DNA from: an uncultured Pelagibacteraceae bacterium
GTDB lineage: Bacteria > Pseudomonadota > Alphaproteobacteria > Pelagibacterales > Pelagibacteraceae
Direction: 5' to 3'
Length of the DNA: 64,000 bases
Assembly: GCA_902633985.1 (NCBI GenBank)
Contig: CACPHV010000001.1
Location: 91,657 to 155,656 of the forward strand
Shown here: one piece after another, positions 32,591 to 40,902 of the stretch
Numbering within the stretch: position 1 is the stretch's first letter
Layout: the number at the start of each line of letters is the position of its first letter
Position numbers and translations under genes: made by a program
The notes under the pieces: model-generated
The model's database searches: none
Seen by the model: only the letters and a program-made list of their open reading frames with translations
What the model was told of the DNA's origin: nothing

Positions 32591-33895
32591 ATGGAAGTTG
32601 TGAACGATAATAGCTGTAGCTGGGTTAATGATTTAAGTCCAAGAAATAATATTGTAACACTTTCATCTGATATAGATTGTGAATGGTTAATTGTAGGAGC
32701 GGGTTATACAGGATTATCTGCAGCAAGAAAATTAGGCCAACTATATCCTGGTCAAAAAATATTATTAGTAGATGCTCAGCTAGCAGGAGAGGGTGCTAGC
32801 TCAAGAAACTCGGGATATTTAGTGGATACAACACTTAATGATGGTTTTACCTCTAATAAAGAATTAGATAATTATAAAAAAAAAGCAGACATCTATAAAT
32901 TGGGAATAGATGTTATTAAAAAATTTATTAAAGAATATCAGGTAGATTGTGATTGGAATGAATGTGGAAAATATTTTGCATCATCAAAGCAAGAAGATAA
33001 AAAAATATTGGAAAATTTTTCAGGTACCTTATCAAAACTAGGTTTTGAACACAATTTGTTATCTAACGAAGAACTTAAAAAAAAATTAGGTACCAATTTT
33101 TACAATATTGCTCTTCATACAAAGGGAGGGATTTTATTACATCCAGGTAAGTTGGTTAGAGCCATGATTGATACATTGCCTGATAACATAAATCTTTATG
33201 AAAATTCTTCATTATTAGATTGGAAAAAGAAAAATGATACAATTATTTGTAAATTTAAAAATGGTTCAATTAAAACTAAAAAGATTATTTTTGCTATAAA
33301 CGGATTTCTGAAATCTTTAGGAATAAAATCAAATTATAATTTTCCAATGACTTTAACAGCTAGCATGACTAGATCTTTAACTAAAGAAGAGTTTGCATCT
33401 ATTGGTGAACCTAAAGAGTGGGGGGTATTACCTGTTAGACCAATGGGGGCCACTATCAGGATGACTAAAGATAGAAGAATTTTAATTAGAAATACTGCAG
33501 AAGTTTTTAATCCTTATCAAATGTCTAAATCTGAATTAACCAAAAGATCATTGAAACAAAAGATTGGAATTAAAAAAAGATTTCCAGAATTACCTGATGA
33601 TATTATTCAATCTTCTTGGTCAGGCATTGTTTCAAGAACAAGAAATAGTTCCCAAATTTTTGAAAAAATAGATGAAAATATATTTGTTGCTGGTTGTTAT
33701 AATGGCTCTGGTATTGGAGTTGGCACTTTATTTGGAGAGCAAATAGCAATCAAAGCAAGTAATGATAATACAAAAGAGATAGAAGTTATTGAAGCAAGAA
33801 ACAAACCAACTTGGCTCCCTCCTGATCCAATTTTAAGTTTAGGAGTTAGAGCTAGATTGATTTATGAACGTTTCAGAGCAAAATCTGAGATTTAG
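32591..33895 (+). CDS. FAD-dependent amine/amino acid oxidoreductase (DAO family)
   Basis: The 434-residue protein has an FAD-binding motif CEWLIVGAGYTGLSAARKLG (about 30-49), ASSRNSGYLVDTT (about 70-82) as in PuuB and DadA relatives, and a C-terminal FAD block VAGCYNGSGIGVGTLFGEQ (about 370-388). It would oxidise an amine or amino acid to aldehyde or imine. It is 39 bases downstream of xsc in the same orientation, so it is a candidate for deaminating taurine to sulfoacetaldehyde, as the flavoprotein TauY does. That link is positional only. The stop interlocks with that of the convergent M23 gene. Confidence 0.82.
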   Translation: MEVVNDNSCSWVNDLSPRNNIVTLSSDIDCEWLIVGAGYTGLSAARKLGQLYPGQKILLVDAQLAGEGASSRNSGYLVDTTLNDGFTSNKELDNYKKKADIYKLGIDVIKKFIKEYQVDCDWNECGKYFASSKQEDKKILENFSGTLSKLGFEHNLLSNEELKKKLGTNFYNIALHTKGGILLHPGKLVRAMIDTLPDNINLYENSSLLDWKKKNDTIICKFKNGSIKTKKIIFAINGFLKSLGIKSNYNFPMTLTASMTRSLTKEEFASIGEPKEWGVLPVRPMGATIRMTKDRRILIRNTAEVFNPYQMSKSELTKRSLKQKIGIKKRFPELPDDIIQSSWSGIVSRTRNSSQIFEKIDENIFVAGCYNGSGIGVGTLFGEQIAIKASNDNTKEIEVIEARNKPTWLPPDPILSLGVRARLIYERFRAKSEI

Positions 33896-34693
33896 TTTAA
33901 GACAGACATGGGATCAAGCCGTGTTTGAAACCAATTCACTCTAAAATCCAAATGTGGTCCTGTTGATCTTCCTGTTGACCCTACAGTTCCTATTATGTCT
34001 CCTTGATTTATCTGATCACCGACTGAGACTAATACATTTTCTAAATGAGAATATATTGTTGATATCCCATGACCATGATCCATTATAACTGTACCACCAG
34101 TATAGTATAAATCATCTTCAGCCATAGTAACCATACCCGAACCAGAGGATTTAATCATCGTTCCCTGTTTAGCTGCAATATCTATTCCGTAGTGAGGCCA
34201 CCTTGGTTTACCATTTAAAATTCTTTGACTACCATAAACACCACTAATTATACCTTCAACTGGCATAATAAATTTTTCTTTAAAAAATTGCAGATCAGAA
34301 TTTATTGCTCTTGCTTCTCCAATTGCATTATTTTCTTTTTTAATTCTTTTATAAACAGACTCAGGTGGGGTTACTTTGCTTTCTGCCAAACCATCTATTC
34401 TTTGTATATTGTATTTTCGCTTTAAAACTTTTTTTTGTAATTATTGATTTTTTTCCATGAATAATTTTTGTAAATGTTAAGTCGTACTTTTGATCTCGAT
34501 CTATACCAAAAACAAAAAAGCCATCTTTTGAAACTTTTACCTCTTTTTTTCCAACCAAAATTTTAGCGTTAGGATCAGTTTTACCTAATATAAAATGACC
34601 TTGCAGAAATTTTCCTTGAAATTCAATAGCTTTTACTGGTGATATAAAAATTAAAAAAACAAAAAAAAATCTATAAATTATTGAGCTGTCCAT
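33892..34693 (-). pseudogene. M23 (LytM-type) peptidoglycan peptidase gene with one frameshift
   Basis: Two overlapping reading frames join one protein. The first has a signal peptide (MDSSIIYRFFFVFLIFISPV) and reaches KSIITKK; the second carries AESKVTPPESVYKRIKKENN, an N-terminal helical region, and the M23 domain with HYGIDIAAKQGT (first zinc ligands) and HGHGISTIYSHLENV and GPHLDFRVNW. An A8 tract (complement of 34429-34436) explains the shift: with A7 the reading would be ITKKVLKRKYNIQRIDGLAE, and the gene becomes 266 residues. M23 enzymes cut peptidoglycan cross-links. Catalytic motifs are intact, so a functional gene with a sequencing or slippage effect is likely. Confidence 0.75.
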
Positions 34694-35436
34694 CCACCAT
34701 CTATAATTATTGATGTTCCAGTTATCATTGAAGATGCAGAGGATGCCAAAAAACATACTGTTGTAGCAACATCACTTTCGGTAGCTGCTTTTCCCATAGG
34801 AATATTTCCAAGTGCTAATTTTTTAAATTTTTTATTTTTAAAAAAGTTTTTAACCATAGGTGTTTCAACGAAAGTAGGTGCCACTGTATTTACTCTTATA
34901 TTTTTTTTTGCCAATTCGACGCCCATACCTTTGGTTAAACCCTCAATACCAAATTTAGTCATATTATATACGTTTCTTCCAACCATACCTACATGACCTA
35001 GTTGAGATGACATATTTATAATTGAACCAGGTCTTTTTTTATTTTTAAGCATTTTTTTTACAACAAGTTGTGCCACGTTAAATGCTGCCTTTAGATTTAA
35101 ATCTACTAGATAATTCATGCTTTTTTGTTTAATTTTTTCAAAAGGTTCTGGGATGTTAGTTCCAGCATTATTTACTAACACATCAATAATTTTAATTTTA
35201 TCTAATTTTTGTTTTAAATCTTCGTAGATCATTACATCGCATGAAATTTTGATAATTTTACCTTTAACTTTTTTTATATCCTTTTCTAATTTATTAAGAT
35301 CGGAAGATGTTCTGCTTAAAGCTATAACTGTTGCCCCTGCTTCAGCTAATGCAATTGAACATGCTCTTCCAAGTCCTTTACCTGCACCAGTAACTAAAGC
35401 ATATTTGTTTTTAAGATTTATTTTTTGAAGATACAT
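34678..35436 (-). CDS. short-chain dehydrogenase/reductase (SDR)
   Basis: The 252-residue protein is a classical SDR: KYALVTGAGKGLGRACS (about 11-27), NNAGTN (about 88-93), the catalytic Ser/Tyr/Lys set in NMSSQLGHVGMVGRNVYNMTKFGIEG (about 140-165) and the C-terminal SSASSMITGTSIIIDGGWTAQ. It reduces or oxidises a hydroxyl/keto group with NAD(P). It starts at the end of the TerC gene (one shared base). Nearby sulfonate genes make a sulfonate alcohol a possible substrate, but no residue shows it. Confidence 0.88.
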   Translation of the reverse strand: MYLQKINLKNKYALVTGAGKGLGRACSIALAEAGATVIALSRTSSDLNKLEKDIKKVKGKIIKISCDVMIYEDLKQKLDKIKIIDVLVNNAGTNIPEPFEKIKQKSMNYLVDLNLKAAFNVAQLVVKKMLKNKKRPGSIINMSSQLGHVGMVGRNVYNMTKFGIEGLTKGMGVELAKKNIRVNTVAPTFVETPMVKNFFKNKKFKKLALGNIPMGKAATESDVATTVCFLASSASSMITGTSIIIDGGWTAQ

Positions 35437-36029
35437 TAAAAGAATAATATTTTAATATCTGTGTAAATCAACTCAACTGCTACAATTAAAATAGCTAATA
35501 ATCCAAGCCAAGCTATCCATCTATATTTTTTAATCCATCCAGAAATTAAGGTTGCTGCAGTTGCCATTAAAATAATTGATAAAACTAACCCAAAAACAAG
35601 AAGTCCGTAATGATCACCAGCTGCACCAGCAACACCCAAAACATTATCCAAACTCATTGTGAAATCTGCCAGCAAAACAGTCCAAATTGCTTTTAGAAAA
35701 CTTGAATTATCTACTTTTACATCCTCTTCTTTTTCTGAACCTTTAATTACGTCTACATAAAGCTTGTAAACAATATAAAGTAACAACAAACCACCAATTA
35801 ACCTTAAGCCATTGATTTGCAGTAGATAAGCTGTAAGCAAAGTAAGTATGATTCTTAAAATTACTGCACCACCAATTCCCCAAAAAATAACTTTTTTTCT
35901 TTGTTCGACTGGAAATTTAGATGCAACCATTCCAATTATTATTGCGTTGTCACCCGCTAAAACTAAATCAATAAGAATTATTTGAGTTACTATTGCTATT
36001 TGTTCAGGTGTAAAAAATTCTACAAACAT
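35436..36029 (-). CDS. TerC-family membrane protein
   Basis: The 197-residue protein has six or seven membrane segments. The first helix carries LIDLVLAGDNAIIIGMVASK (about 19-38) and the second half ADFTMSLDNVLGVAGAAGD (about 116-134), the paired D-N motifs of the TerC/YjbE superfamily, implicated in metal (manganese or calcium) transport or membrane metal sensing. It is the middle gene of a GMC oxidase-TerC-SDR run linked by single-base overlaps. Its part in that operon is unclear. Confidence 0.85.
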   Translation of the reverse strand: MFVEFFTPEQIAIVTQIILIDLVLAGDNAIIIGMVASKFPVEQRKKVIFWGIGGAVILRIILTLLTAYLLQINGLRLIGGLLLLYIVYKLYVDVIKGSEKEEDVKVDNSSFLKAIWTVLLADFTMSLDNVLGVAGAAGDHYGLLVFGLVLSIILMATAATLISGWIKKYRWIAWLGLLAILIVAVELIYTDIKILFF

Positions 36030-37624
36030 TACTGGTGTAGTATCATGTCAGCACCTTTTTCTGCAATCATTATTGTTGGAGCATTAGTATTTCCTGAGGT
36101 GATATAAGGCATTACTGATGCATCAACCACTCTTAAGTTTTTTACTCCATGAACCTTTAACTGATCAGACACTACTGCATTTTCATCTTTACCCATTCTG
36201 CAAGTACTAACAGGATGAAAAATTGTATTAGCATATTTTCCCGCTTCAACAGCTAACTGCTCATTGTCAGTAATATTTATACCTGGTCTTAATTCTTCTG
36301 GTCCATAATCTTTATAGGCTTTCGACTCCATAACTATTTTTCTTACTATTTTAAGAGACTTACCTGCTATTTCTCTATCTTCATCTGTAGACAGATAATT
36401 CATTTTAATCTTTGGAGGAATTCTTGTATCAGAAGATTTAAGTTCAATAGATCCTCTGCTAGTAGGTCTTACATTAGTAATTGTTGGTGTGAAAGCAGGA
36501 AATTTGTGTAACGATGATTTTCCTAAGAGATCTGTACTAGCAGGAGAAACATGAAATTGTAAGTTAGGAGTTTCTAAATGTGGATCACTTTTTACGAAAC
36601 CACATAAATAACTAGCACCAACTGTAAGTGGACCAGTTCGTGTTAAGAAAAATTTTAATCCAGTAAATATTTTCTTTGTAAAACTATAATAAATATCATT
36701 TAAAGTTTCTAAATTATTTATTTTATATACAGGTCTTAGCATTAGATGATCTGTTAAGTTTTGGCCTATACTTTTATGGTCCATTATAACTTCAATGCCG
36801 TTGTCTTTTAGTAATTTAGCAGGACCCAAGCCTGAAGCTTGAAGTATATGTGGAGATCCAATAGTACCAGCGCTTAATATGATTTCACTATTTGCTTCAA
36901 CAGTATTTAACTTATCACCAGTCCAAAAATTAACTTTTTTGGCAATTTTATTTTCGAATTCAATATTTTTGATGTGAGCTTTAGTTATAATTTTTAGATT
37001 ACTTCTATTCTTTACTGGATTTAAATAACCAACTGCAGTGCTACACCTAAAACCATTTTTTACCGTTAAGGGAAAATATCCCATCCCCTCATTATCACCA
37101 TTATTAAAATCATCGGTTTTTTTATATCCAAATTCCTCTGCAGCTTCCAAAAATAAATCTAAAACTTTAAAAGTAGATCTAATTTTTTCTACTTTTAAAG
37201 GTCCACCAGCACCATGAAATTCACTTTTTCCAAACTGGAAATCTTCAGATTTTTTAAAATAAGGAAGAACATCTTCCCATGACCATCCTACATTTCCTAA
37301 TTGTCTCCAATAATTATAATCATTTGATTGCCCTCGAATATAAAGCATTCCATTTATAGAAGAACTTCCTCCAAGTGTTTTTCCTCTTGGGTAAGTCATC
37401 TTTCTATTATCACAGAATGGCTCTTCCTCTGTGTTAAAACACCAATCGGTCTCAGGATTATGCATTGTTTTGAAATACCCTCCAGGAATATGTATCCATG
37501 GATTAGTATCTTTGCCACCTGCCTCTAAAAGTAAGACTTTATTTTTAGGATTAGATGAAATTCTGTTGGCAAGAACACATCCAGCTGATCCAGCACCAAT
37601 AATAACATAATCAAAATTATCCAT
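36029..37624 (-). CDS. GMC-family flavin alcohol dehydrogenase (choline dehydrogenase/IseJ-like)
   Basis: The 531-residue protein has the FAD motif DYVIIGAGSAGCVLANRIS (about 5-23), the GMC signature PRGKTLGGSSSINGMLYIRG (about 79-98), a second GMC block (GTIGSPHILQASGLG, about 253-267) and the active-site His in FHPVSTCRMG (about 466-475) plus NTNAPTIMIAEKGADMI. It oxidises a primary alcohol to an aldehyde with FAD. It is divergent from a TRAP transporter gene. The isethionate dehydrogenase IseJ is of this family, and an isethionate route would feed Xsc; choline or another alcohol is equally possible. Confidence 0.85.
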   Translation of the reverse strand: MDNFDYVIIGAGSAGCVLANRISSNPKNKVLLLEAGGKDTNPWIHIPGGYFKTMHNPETDWCFNTEEEPFCDNRKMTYPRGKTLGGSSSINGMLYIRGQSNDYNYWRQLGNVGWSWEDVLPYFKKSEDFQFGKSEFHGAGGPLKVEKIRSTFKVLDLFLEAAEEFGYKKTDDFNNGDNEGMGYFPLTVKNGFRCSTAVGYLNPVKNRSNLKIITKAHIKNIEFENKIAKKVNFWTGDKLNTVEANSEIILSAGTIGSPHILQASGLGPAKLLKDNGIEVIMDHKSIGQNLTDHLMLRPVYKINNLETLNDIYYSFTKKIFTGLKFFLTRTGPLTVGASYLCGFVKSDPHLETPNLQFHVSPASTDLLGKSSLHKFPAFTPTITNVRPTSRGSIELKSSDTRIPPKIKMNYLSTDEDREIAGKSLKIVRKIVMESKAYKDYGPEELRPGINITDNEQLAVEAGKYANTIFHPVSTCRMGKDENAVVSDQLKVHGVKNLRVVDASVMPYITSGNTNAPTIMIAEKGADMILHQ

Positions 37625-37768
37625 TTCTTAGAACTCTTATAAATTAAAATTTTTTATTTGTAACATTTCTGTACACAAAAAAATTGAAATAATCCAATAT
37701 TAACACTTGTTTTAGATTTCATTCTTTGACAAGCTTTAATTTTTAAAAATATAGAGAGGGAAAACGAT

Positions 37769-38863
37769 ATGAAAAAAATCATTTCAATGTTATTTGCAGT
37801 TGCGATGGTATTTGGATTTATTTCAAATGCGAATGCTGCAAAAACACTAAAATGTCAGACAGTTCTTAATACTAAAGCTGATGAAGTTAAGATGTTAAAG
37901 GACTTTACTGATACAGTTACTGAATTAACTGGTGGATCTTTAAAATTCGAAATCTTACCTGCAGGAGCAGTTGTTGGAGTAAAAGAGACTCTAGATGCTG
38001 TAGACAAAGGTTTGATTGACTGTGGATTTGCATGGACTCACTATTGGTCAGGCGAACACCCTGCTGCAATGCTATTCGGTTCTCCAGTAGCTGGTGGTGG
38101 AATAGGTATAGATAATTTAGCGTTTTTATCTTGGTTCCAATATGGTGGTGGAAAAGCGCTTTATGATCAATTATGGAAAGAAATGGGAAGAGACATTAAA
38201 GGATTTATGCTTCAACCTGTTGGACCAGAGGCTTTAGGTTGGTTTCCAAAACCAATTAAAGATATGGCTGATTTTAGAAAATATAAATTCAGAACTCCTC
38301 CAGGAATTCCAGGACAAACTTATAAAGACATCGGTATAGCATCTGTTGCGATGGGTGGTGGAGACATTCTACCAGCTTTAGAAGCAGGAACTATTGATGC
38401 TGCTGAATGGTGTTGTCCAAAGCCAGACTTAACTTTTGGTTTCCAAAAAGTTTTAAAGCACTATTATTTACAAGGTTTACACCAAGTAGTGGTAAATGCT
38501 GACTTTTATATTACTGGAAAAACATATAATGCTATGACTGCACATGAGAAGAAGTCTCTTGAAGTTGCGGCTGATGCCTCTTTGATAAAATCTTTAAGTT
38601 ATAGAATTTTATCAAATGGTGAAGCTTTACAAGAACTTACAACAAAACATGGAGTGATTTTAGAAGATACTCCATCTGACTACTTCACTGAGTATATGGC
38701 AGCTGCTAAAGCAACTTTGAACAAAAATGCTGAAAAAAATGCATTTTTCAAAGAAGTTTATGACTCTATGAAAGTATTTGCTGATAAAGCAGTTCCTTTC
38801 TGGAGTGGTGCTCAAATGTCAAATGCTAAGCTAGGAATGGCTCACGCAGCAACATTAAAGTAA
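37769..38863 (+). CDS. TRAP transporter substrate-binding protein (DctP/TakP type)
   Basis: The 364-residue protein has a signal peptide (about 1-23, ending SNANA) and the DctP fold: LTGGSLKFEILPAGAVVG (about 52-69), DAVDKGLIDCGFAWTHYW (about 75-92), a hinge block FRKYKFRTPPGIPG with Arg that binds an acid group (about 169-182), ALEAGTIDAAEWCCPKPD (about 205-222). TakP-like members bind keto acids; the Arg block fits a carboxylate or sulfonate. A GAGAGGG ribosome-binding site lies before ATG. It is followed by a strong hairpin and the two permease genes. Confidence 0.9.
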   Translation: MKKIISMLFAVAMVFGFISNANAAKTLKCQTVLNTKADEVKMLKDFTDTVTELTGGSLKFEILPAGAVVGVKETLDAVDKGLIDCGFAWTHYWSGEHPAAMLFGSPVAGGGIGIDNLAFLSWFQYGGGKALYDQLWKEMGRDIKGFMLQPVGPEALGWFPKPIKDMADFRKYKFRTPPGIPGQTYKDIGIASVAMGGGDILPALEAGTIDAAEWCCPKPDLTFGFQKVLKHYYLQGLHQVVVNADFYITGKTYNAMTAHEKKSLEVAADASLIKSLSYRILSNGEALQELTTKHGVILEDTPSDYFTEYMAAAKATLNKNAEKNAFFKEVYDSMKVFADKAVPFWSGAQMSNAKLGMAHAATLK

Positions 38864-38882
38864 TCATTAAATAATTAGAACA

Positions 38883-38918
38883 TTAGAGCGGACTTGTTAG
38901 TCCGCTCTAATTTTTTTT
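38883..38918 (+). terminator. Rho-independent terminator inside the TRAP operon
   Basis: TTAGAGCGGACT (38883-38894), loop TGTT, AGTCCGCTCTAA (38899-38910) and T8 (38911-38918) form a perfect 12-base stem and T-run between the binding-protein gene and the permease gene. It would allow many more copies of the binding protein than of the permease, with readthrough giving the latter. Confidence 0.92.
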
Positions 38919-38931
38919 AATAAAAATTTTT

Positions 38932-39546
38932 ATGGCTGAAGAACCAAGTAAATTTGATATTTCAGATGAAATGATTGCCGAAAGGCGAGGTGGTTCAGGA
39001 AAAATGCCAGAAGATATGCCATCTTGGATGGCAAAGTCTATAATTAATATAGACAAATTTAGCAAGCGGGTTGGTAGTGTAGTCTGTTGGATATTAATGC
39101 CACTTATCTTTGCTATGACCTATGAGGTACTTGCTAGAAAATTATTTTTAGCACCGACAATATGGGCTTATGATATTAGCAGATTTTTATATGGAGCTCT
39201 TTTTATGCTGGGTGCAGGTTATGCACTCTCAAAAGGAGTTCATATTAGAGCAGATTTTTTATACAGAAATTTTAAAATTAAAAACCAAGGATTAATCGAT
39301 TTTTGGCTGTATCTTTTATTTTATTTCCCGGGTCTAATTATTTTTTTTTATATGACTTTTGGATTTGTTTTAGAGTCTATCCAAAGAGGTGAAAGAGGAA
39401 TGGATACTACCTGGATGCCATATATGTGGCCTATTAAAACATGTTTATTAATTGGAATTATATTTTTACTTATCCAAGGATTTTCAGAATTACTCAAAAG
39501 CTACTGGGCAGCTAAAAAGGGTGAGTGGCCAGGAGAGGATAAATGA
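38932..39546 (+). CDS. TRAP transporter small permease (DctQ)
   Basis: The 204-residue protein has a hydrophilic N-terminal stretch (about 1-40) and four membrane segments (near 51-70, 86-105, 125-148, 170-190). The AFLYGALFMLGAGYALSKGVHIRADFLY-like part (about 86-112) is typical of DctQ. It joins the large permease and the periplasmic binding protein to form a sodium-driven importer. Its stop overlaps the DctM start by 4 bases. Its ATG lies 13 bases beyond the terminator T-run. Confidence 0.9.
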   Translation: MAEEPSKFDISDEMIAERRGGSGKMPEDMPSWMAKSIINIDKFSKRVGSVVCWILMPLIFAMTYEVLARKLFLAPTIWAYDISRFLYGALFMLGAGYALSKGVHIRADFLYRNFKIKNQGLIDFWLYLLFYFPGLIIFFYMTFGFVLESIQRGERGMDTTWMPYMWPIKTCLLIGIIFLLIQGFSELLKSYWAAKKGEWPGEDK

Positions 39547-40877
39547 TAGCAGAATTAATTGATCCAGCTATTTTAGGTTTTATTTTAGTTGGAGTAATGC
39601 TTTTTGCAATCTTTGTTGGATTTCCAATTTCTTTCACTTTAATTTTTCTAGGTTTTGTATTTGGTTATTTAGGATTTGGAAAATTAGTCTTTTATTTAAT
39701 GACACTTCAATTTTCGATGGTGATGACCGAACAAACCCTTGCCGCCGTCCCACTCTTTGTTTTTATGGGAATTATGATGGAACAAGCAGGTTTAATGGAA
39801 AGGTTATTTTCAGCTTTTCAAATGATGTTAGCTAGAGTTAAGGGCTCATTATATTACGCCGTATTGTTTGTTTCAGTTATTTTTGCAGCTGCAACTGGAA
39901 TAGTTGGTGCCTCAGTTACTATACTGGGAATTATGGCTGCAAAATCAATGAACAGATCAAATTACGATGTAAAACTTGCTGCAGGTACAATTACAGCTGG
40001 TGGAACTTTGGGAATTTTAATTCCACCCAGTATCATGCTTGTAGTTATGGGGCCAATAATGGAAATTCCTGTTATTGATTTGTTTGCTGCAGCAATTATT
40101 CCAGGAATACTTCTTGCAAGTTTATACGCAGGCTACACAACAATTAGATGTATGATTAATCCAAAACTTGGCCCTGTGCTACCTGAGGAAATGCGTGCAG
40201 CTAGTATGAAAGAAGTCTGGATTGAGTTTTTTTTAGGTCTAGTTCCACCCGCAGCATTAGTTTTTGCAGCATTAGGAAGTATTTTATTTGGTTTTGCAAC
40301 TCCAACCGAAGCTGCTGGTTGTGGTGCAATGGGAGCATTGTTGCTTTCATTAGCATATAAAAAATTAACTTTATCAAAACTTCAAGAAGCTTTAGTTAAA
40401 ACTTTAGAAATAACAGCTTTGATTATGGTTTTAGTTGCTGCCTCAAATTTTTTTGGAGCAGTATTTGCTAGATTGGGAACACCAACTTTACTAACAGAAT
40501 TTTTATTAGGTTTAGAAATGAATAAATATCTGATCTTAGGAATGATTATGGTTATGATATTTTTGCTGGGCTGGCCATTAGAATGGGTACCAATAGTTAT
40601 GATCATTGTTCCAATAATTTTGCCACTAGTAGAAGCGTTAGGTTTTAATTTAACTTGGTTTGCAATATTAGTAGCTGTCAATCTCCAGACCGCCTGGCTA
40701 TCTCCACCTGTAGCACTATCAGCATATTTTTTAAAAGGTGTAGTTCCAGAATGGGATTTAAAAGATATTTACTACGGAATGATGCAATTTATGGTTCTTC
40801 AAATTATAGGTTTGGTTTTAATTATTATATTTCCTAAAATTGCCTTATGGTTGCCAACTCTCTTATATGGACAGTAG
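39543..40877 (+). CDS. TRAP transporter large permease (DctM)
   Basis: The 444-residue protein has about eleven to twelve membrane segments and family blocks AVPLFVFMGIMMEQAGLMERLF (about 68-89), ATGIVGASVTILGIMAAKSM (about 117-136), GTLGILIPPSIMLVVMG (about 153-169) and FATPTEAAGCGAMGALLL (about 250-267). It couples sodium entry to substrate uptake with the DctP and DctQ subunits. The length is normal for the non-TakP DctM group. Substrate is set by the binding protein upstream. Confidence 0.92.
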   Translation: MIAELIDPAILGFILVGVMLFAIFVGFPISFTLIFLGFVFGYLGFGKLVFYLMTLQFSMVMTEQTLAAVPLFVFMGIMMEQAGLMERLFSAFQMMLARVKGSLYYAVLFVSVIFAAATGIVGASVTILGIMAAKSMNRSNYDVKLAAGTITAGGTLGILIPPSIMLVVMGPIMEIPVIDLFAAAIIPGILLASLYAGYTTIRCMINPKLGPVLPEEMRAASMKEVWIEFFLGLVPPAALVFAALGSILFGFATPTEAAGCGAMGALLLSLAYKKLTLSKLQEALVKTLEITALIMVLVAASNFFGAVFARLGTPTLLTEFLLGLEMNKYLILGMIMVMIFLLGWPLEWVPIVMIIVPIILPLVEALGFNLTWFAILVAVNLQTAWLSPPVALSAYFLKGVVPEWDLKDIYYGMMQFMVLQIIGLVLIIIFPKIALWLPTLLYGQ

Positions 40878-40902
40878 AATTTATTAGTTTAAAATAAATT
40901 TA

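Noticed and set aside
37726..37755. TTGACA with TATAGA 18 bases downstream before the TRAP binding-protein gene
   Set aside because: The -10 candidate overlaps the GAGAGGG ribosome-binding site, so the mRNA would lose it; I do not call it a promoter.
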